Assembly (NCBI GenBank): GCA_036491755.1
Contig: DASXBJ010000040.1
Span: 1 to 19,148 of the forward strand
From: DASXBJ01 sp036491755
GTDB taxonomy: Bacteria; Chloroflexota; Dormibacteria; Dormibacterales; Dormibacteraceae
Direction of reading: 5' to 3'
Length of the DNA: 19,148 bases
In this document: in pieces, positions 16,220-19,148 of the stretch
How the letters are laid out: each line of letters starts with the position of its first letter
Position numbering within the stretch: the first letter of the stretch is position 1
Position numbers and translations under genes: made by a program
The notes under the pieces: generated by a model
The model's input: the letters and a program-made list of their open reading frames with translations, nothing else
Told to the model about the DNA's origin: nothing
Databases searched by the model: none

Positions 16220-17074
16220 CTACCTGTCATACGAGTACCACCCCTCCCCCGTCTTGCGGCCCAGCCGGCCCGCCCTCACCTTCGCCTCGAGCTGCGGCGA
16301 TGGCTTGAACCGCTCGTCGCCCGTGGTGCGGTACATGTGCAAGCGAGCGTTGTAGGTCACGTCCAACCCGCTGAAGTCACCCAGCCGGAACGGGCCCATT
16401 GGCCAGTTCAGGCCCTTCTCGACCGCGATGTCGATGTCCTCGAAAGAGGCCACCCCGGCGTCCAGCAGCCGGTACGCCTCCTGCGTTGCCGAATGAAGGA
16501 TGCGGTTCACGATGAACCCGTCGATCTCCTGGTTGATCAGCACCGGCGTGCGCGCCATCTCGCGCGCCATGGACATCGCCCGCTCGACTGTGTCGTCAGA
16601 GGTCGCCGGCCCGCGCACGATCTCCACCAGGTCCATCACCAGCACCGGATAGAAGAAGTGCATGTTCACGCACCGCTCCGGGCGAGAGGTCCCGCTCGCG
16701 ATCTGGCTGATCCCCATCGTCGACGAGTTGCTCGCCAGCACCGCTTCATGTGGCGCCAGCCGATCGAGCTCGGCGAAGATGGCCCGCTTCACGTCGAGGT
16801 CCTCGAACACCGCCTCGATGACGACGTCGGCCTGGCTCGCCGCCTGCCGCAGGTCCGTCGTCGGCTGGACGCGCGCCAGCGCGGATTCCGCCGCGTCCGG
16901 GTCCAGCTTCCCCTTCTCCACGCGTCGCATCAGGTGGCCGCGGTTCAACTCGACGGCCTTGCGCAGCTGATCCTCGCTCTGGTCGTGCAGGCGGACCTCG
17001 ACTCCGTGGAGCGCAGCCTGCTGCGCGATCTGAGCCCCCATGCTGCCGGCGCCCACCACAGTCAGCTTGCTCAC
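16220..17074 (-). CDS. 3-hydroxyacyl-CoA dehydrogenase (stand-alone)
   Basis: An NAD(P)-dependent oxidation of 3-hydroxyacyl-CoA to 3-ketoacyl-CoA, the third step of beta-oxidation, or the reverse. It has 284 residues, the size of monofunctional Hbd/PaaH-type enzymes. The Rossmann motif is VVGAGSMGAQIAQQAALHG (6-24). Catalytic positions are Ser117 in ASNSSTMGIS, His139 in NMHFFYPV and Asn190 in DGFIVNRI. In HFFYP, Tyr142 replaces the usual Asn. The C-terminal domain has GPFRLGDFSGLDV and ends GRLGRKTGEGWYSYD. GTG at 17074 directly follows the upstream TAG with no gap, so translation is probably coupled. Confidence 0.95.
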   Translation of the reverse strand: MSKLTVVGAGSMGAQIAQQAALHGVEVRLHDQSEDQLRKAVELNRGHLMRRVEKGKLDPDAAESALARVQPTTDLRQAASQADVVIEAVFEDLDVKRAIFAELDRLAPHEAVLASNSSTMGISQIASGTSRPERCVNMHFFYPVLVMDLVEIVRGPATSDDTVERAMSMAREMARTPVLINQEIDGFIVNRILHSATQEAYRLLDAGVASFEDIDIAVEKGLNWPMGPFRLGDFSGLDVTYNARLHMYRTTGDERFKPSPQLEAKVRAGRLGRKTGEGWYSYDR

Positions 17075-17530
17075 CTACTGCACGGAGAAGATTCGCGTGA
17101 CGGTGTTGAGAGTCGCGATGTTGCCCAGCAAGCCGTCGATCCTCAGCTTTCCCTGGATGAGCTTTTTGGCCACGCCACGGCCCACGGCGTCGTAGTAGAC
17201 AGGGAGGCCAAGCAGGCCGATCTTCAGGTTGCTGAGGCTCATCACGGTTTCGGCGTCCGTTCGGATCGTGATCGCGCGCCGGGCACGCAGGCCGTTGTGC
17301 ATGGTCAACGAACCGCGCTTGAAGTCGAGCGTCACACCCTCATCGATGTCGTCGACCCAGATCCCAACTCGCGCCGACAGATGGTCAAAGTCGCGCCTTC
17401 GCTCCGGCCGGCTGGTCACGTTCGCTTCGATGAGGCCTCCCAGCATCGAGGCGAAGGCGCTGGGCTCGAGATCCGCGTACTCGACCATGGCTGGCGGCTT
17501 GCCATGAGCCTTTACCGTTCGTCGGGCCAT
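17075..17530 (-). CDS. SCP-2-like lipid-binding protein (second of the pair)
   Basis: About 151 residues. The C-terminal part has the sterol-carrier fold pattern: VTLDFKRGSLTMHNGLRARRAITIRTDAETVMSLSN, then KKLIQGKLRIDGLLGNIATLNTVTRIF, where the 'G.l.i.G.......l..l' element is typical. SCP-2 proteins bind acyl-CoA, fatty acids or sterols in the cytoplasm. The start at 17530 (ATG, with GAGG just upstream) overlaps the preceding gene by 19 bp; a second candidate is ATG at 17488 (137 residues, starting MVEYADLEP). Sequence upstream of 17530 is the neighbour out of frame. Similarity to the preceding protein is low, so they are probably not a recent duplication. Confidence 0.75.
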   Translation of the reverse strand: MARRTVKAHGKPPAMVEYADLEPSAFASMLGGLIEANVTSRPERRRDFDHLSARVGIWVDDIDEGVTLDFKRGSLTMHNGLRARRAITIRTDAETVMSLSNLKIGLLGLPVYYDAVGRGVAKKLIQGKLRIDGLLGNIATLNTVTRIFSVQ

Positions 17531-17934
17531 TCGACCTCGACCCGCGTCGTGGCCTCGGTCAGCTCCTGCGTGGCTTTCGTGTAACGCACGATTGTCGGCA
17601 GGTCGCCCTTGAGCTTCAACTTGCCCTGGAGCATGCCCTTGGTCGCATCCAGCTCCTTGGTGGCCACCTGCTTCCAGCGCGAATAGGGCGCCGTCACCAC
17701 GAAGTCGCATTTCTGGGCGTCGCCTGACGAGCCCACCTTGATGTCGCGCGCCTCGCCGTCGAAGAGGTCCATGACGACTCCTCTCGTTTCGGGAAAGTGC
17801 TTGTCGGGCTCTCCCTCAACGACCAGGCCCACCGTCCACTTCCAACCTTTGGCAGCCGTCTTGTAAGCGTTGGACCTGTTGATCTCTGCTTTGAACAGGT
17901 TCGCCCACTCGTCCGAAAATGCCTTGACTGCCAT
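17512..17934 (-). CDS. SCP-2-like sterol carrier family protein (first of the pair)
   Basis: A 140-residue soluble protein. It starts MAVKAFSDEWANLFKAEINRS and has a WTVGLVVEGEPDKHFPE strand region. RDIKVGSSGDAQKCDFVVTAPYSRWKQVATKELDATKGMLQGKLKLKGDL is the SCP-2 pattern of strand, helix and 'L.G.lklkGd', followed by PTIVRYTKATQEL. The likely role is acyl-CoA or lipid binding for the enzymes encoded downstream; catalysis is not expected. The start is well supported by GGAGG 8 nt before the ATG. It is the first gene of the minus-strand run, with a 60-bp divergent gap to the DinB gene that must hold the operon promoter. I could only find a weak TAACCT hexamer there. Confidence 0.82.
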   Translation of the reverse strand: MAVKAFSDEWANLFKAEINRSNAYKTAAKGWKWTVGLVVEGEPDKHFPETRGVVMDLFDGEARDIKVGSSGDAQKCDFVVTAPYSRWKQVATKELDATKGMLQGKLKLKGDLPTIVRYTKATQELTEATTRVEVEWPDER

Positions 17935-17994
17935 AGTTGAACCTCCAACTCGTTTAACCGTCGGCCTGAAGGTTACTAGCCCTAGGAGAGAGTC

Positions 17995-18579
17995 ATGACC
18001 GGCACCGATGTCCTTCGCCTCCAGCTTGATGCATCGTTCAACCTCATCCAGGGCCGCCTGGACGGGTTGACCGACGAGGAATGGAACGCGCGGGCGCTGC
18101 CCGAGACGAGCAAGCCCGGCTTCATCCTGTGGCACTGCGCCAGGACCCTCGACTGGGCGATCCACTCGGCGCTGCAAGGGGCACCGGAGGTGGCCGACCG
18201 GCCGAGGTGGCGCGATTCGTTCCCATCCGGGGCGCTGTACGGCGCGGGAATCAGCGACGTGGTGGCGGACACGCTGGCCGGTTCCGTGGCCAGGGGAGAC
18301 GTCATCGAATACCTCGGCGAGGTGCGCCCGTCGGTCATGGACTGGCTCGAGGGTCAGACTGACGCAACGCTGGACGCCAAGGTGCAGTTGAGGGCGAACC
18401 AACAGCATCGACAGGAATACCTCGAGCCTTCAGTGTGGGCGGAGGTCGCGAGCCTGGACGGCCTGCCGGCGTGGCAGTTCCTGACGCGACCCTGCATCTC
18501 GCACATCCGCGTCCACATGGGCGAAATCGAGGTGCTGCTCCAAGCGATCAGGTCGACGTCGGGAGCCAATCGGACCTAG
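17995..18579 (+). CDS. DinB-like (YfiT/DUF664-type) four-helix metal-binding protein
   Basis: A 194-residue helical protein. DinB-type proteins have a four-helix bundle with a divalent metal held by three histidines; here His47 (ILWHCARTLDW) and the pair His170/His174 (CISHIRVHMGEIE) fit that triad. Some relatives are thiol transferases using bacillithiol or mycothiol, but the substrate here cannot be told. The start is supported by AGGAGAG 5 nt before the ATG. It is divergent from the acyl-CoA operon and convergent with the FHA gene 11 bp away. Confidence 0.83.
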   Translation: MTGTDVLRLQLDASFNLIQGRLDGLTDEEWNARALPETSKPGFILWHCARTLDWAIHSALQGAPEVADRPRWRDSFPSGALYGAGISDVVADTLAGSVARGDVIEYLGEVRPSVMDWLEGQTDATLDAKVQLRANQQHRQEYLEPSVWAEVASLDGLPAWQFLTRPCISHIRVHMGEIEVLLQAIRSTSGANRT

Positions 18580-18594
18580 GGGCTCGGCTCCTAG
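18576..18594. terminator. Possible bidirectional hairpin over two convergent stop codons
   Basis: CTAGG (18576-18580) and CCTAG (18590-18594) are complementary, extended inwards by a G-T and a G-C pair around the loop CTCGG. The repeat includes the TAG stop of the DinB gene and the TAG of the FHA gene on the other strand. With only 11 bp between the genes, a shared hairpin is a reasonable terminator, but there is no T-run and the stem is short. Confidence 0.3.
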
Positions 18595-19148
18595 CTCTCG
18601 AGCGTGAAGCGGATCGTGTTCTGGCCGACTGCGATGAGGTCGCCCTCGGCAAGCTGCTTTTCGATCACGGGCTCGCCGTTGACAAGCGTCCCATTTGTGC
18701 TTCCGAGGTCGCTGATCCAGAAGTAGCTGCCACGGACCTCGATCCTGCCGTGGTGGCCGGAGGTCGCGGGATCGCCGACGACGACGTCGTTGTCGGGCGC
18801 CCGCCCGATGGAGACCATCTGGTTCGGCAGCGCCACGATCCGGCCCGCGAAAGGCCCCGACTCGAATGTCAGCAGCGCGGCGTAGCTCGCGCCCTGCGCA
18901 ACCTCCTCGGGCGGCAGCGCCTGCAGCGAAACGGTCTGCTTTGATTCGGCGGGGTTGTGCTGCCAGGCGGGAATGATCGATGTCGCCTCCTCGAAACCGT
19001 CTCCTCCCCCGCTTCCATTGCCTCCACTCCCGGTGGTTGCGGACGGCCAGGCGACCACGGTCGACGTCACGCTGGGCATCGGGGGCCGAGTCGAGCTGAC
19101 GGCGTCCAGTGCCGGCTGCCGCTCAGGTTCGGGATCGGCCGCGATTGC
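18591..19148 (-). CDS. FHA-domain protein, 5' end outside window
   Basis: FHA domains bind phosphothreonine peptides and often serve Ser/Thr kinase signalling. The domain covers the C-terminal 95 residues; numbering from an internal ATG at 19079, the motifs are SIGRAPDNDVV (90-100), SGHHGRIEV (107-115) and DLGSTNGTLVNG (124-135), with the phosphate-binding Arg93, Ser107 and Asn129 regions intact. Ahead of it is a Ser/Gly/Pro-rich linker with EEATSI (30-35), a possible kinase target. The ATG at 19079 could be a start, but the frame stays open to the right edge (ADPEPERQPALDAVSSTRPP), and that low-complexity sequence looks like more of the linker. I therefore treat it as truncated; a GTG or ATG beyond the edge is likely. 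Confidence 0.88.
   Translation of the reverse strand, partial: AIAADPEPERQPALDAVSSTRPPMPSVTSTVVAWPSATTGSGGNGSGGGDGFEEATSIIPAWQHNPAESKQTVSLQALPPEEVAQGASYAALLTFESGPFAGRIVALPNQMVSIGRAPDNDVVVGDPATSGHHGRIEVRGSYFWISDLGSTNGTLVNGEPVIEKQLAEGDLIAVGQNTIRFTLES

Noticed and set aside
15848..17584. Plus-strand open frame of 578 codons opposite the epimerase, dehydrogenase and SCP-2 genes
   Set aside because: It spans several well-supported minus-strand genes and has a His/Arg/Val-biased composition without any motif; this is a GC-rich antisense shadow. The same holds for 2865-4085, 11041-12369 and 14157-15431.

Overview
The window comes from a GC-rich bacterium with dense, frequently overlapping genes and many GTG/TTG starts. 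An LCP cell-wall ligase, proline-rich DUF4190/DUF4013 membrane proteins, an FHA protein and almost leaderless promoters suggest a soil member of the Chloroflexota/Dormibacterota or an Actinomycetota-like lineage. This placement is an inference from gene content only; no rRNA or tRNA gene is visible.

Layout. (1) Positions 1-5196, minus strand: two acyl-CoA dehydrogenases (ACADs) are followed by a proline-rich DUF4190-like protein, a DUF4013-like membrane protein, a second proline-rich DUF4190 protein and an LCP protein that runs off the left edge. (2) Positions 5226-8073, plus strand: an unrecognised 140-residue protein overlaps a membrane-anchored YVTN-type beta-propeller. After a gap with two hairpins comes a protein made of two tandem PaaI-type hotdog domains. 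(3) Positions 8070-17934, minus strand: a tightly packed run of 12 genes. In transcription order they are two SCP-2-like proteins, 3-hydroxyacyl-CoA dehydrogenase, methylmalonyl-CoA epimerase, methylmalonyl-CoA mutase catalytic subunit, a second VOC protein, an acyl-CoA carboxyltransferase, sucC, sucD, a DUF2752 membrane protein, a GNAT acetyltransferase and a third acyl-CoA dehydrogenase. (4) Positions 17995-18579, plus strand: a DinB-like protein. (5) Positions 18591 to the right edge, minus strand: the C-terminal part of an FHA-domain protein.

How the genes fit together. The main run encodes most of a route from propionyl-CoA to succinate: carboxylation to methylmalonyl-CoA, epimerisation, mutation to succinyl-CoA, then succinyl-CoA ligase with substrate-level phosphorylation. 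The acyl-CoA dehydrogenases, hydroxyacyl-CoA dehydrogenase, SCP-2 proteins and hotdog protein fit beta-oxidation of fatty, branched-chain or sterol-like acyl-CoAs that end in propionyl-CoA. The biotin carboxylase/biotin carrier subunit, the B12-binding mutase subunit, enoyl-CoA hydratase and thiolase are not in the window and must lie elsewhere if the pathway is complete.

I see no phage, transposon, CRISPR, toxin-antitoxin or defence system. The most unusual points are a probable ATT start codon for the GNAT gene, a repeated TAGAAT-10 nt-ATG promoter module that is bidirectional in one place, the tandem hotdog protein lacking the usual HGG histidine in both halves, and the extent of gene overlap in the acyl-CoA operon. 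No intergenic stretch exceeds 300 bases; the longest is 6865-7014.
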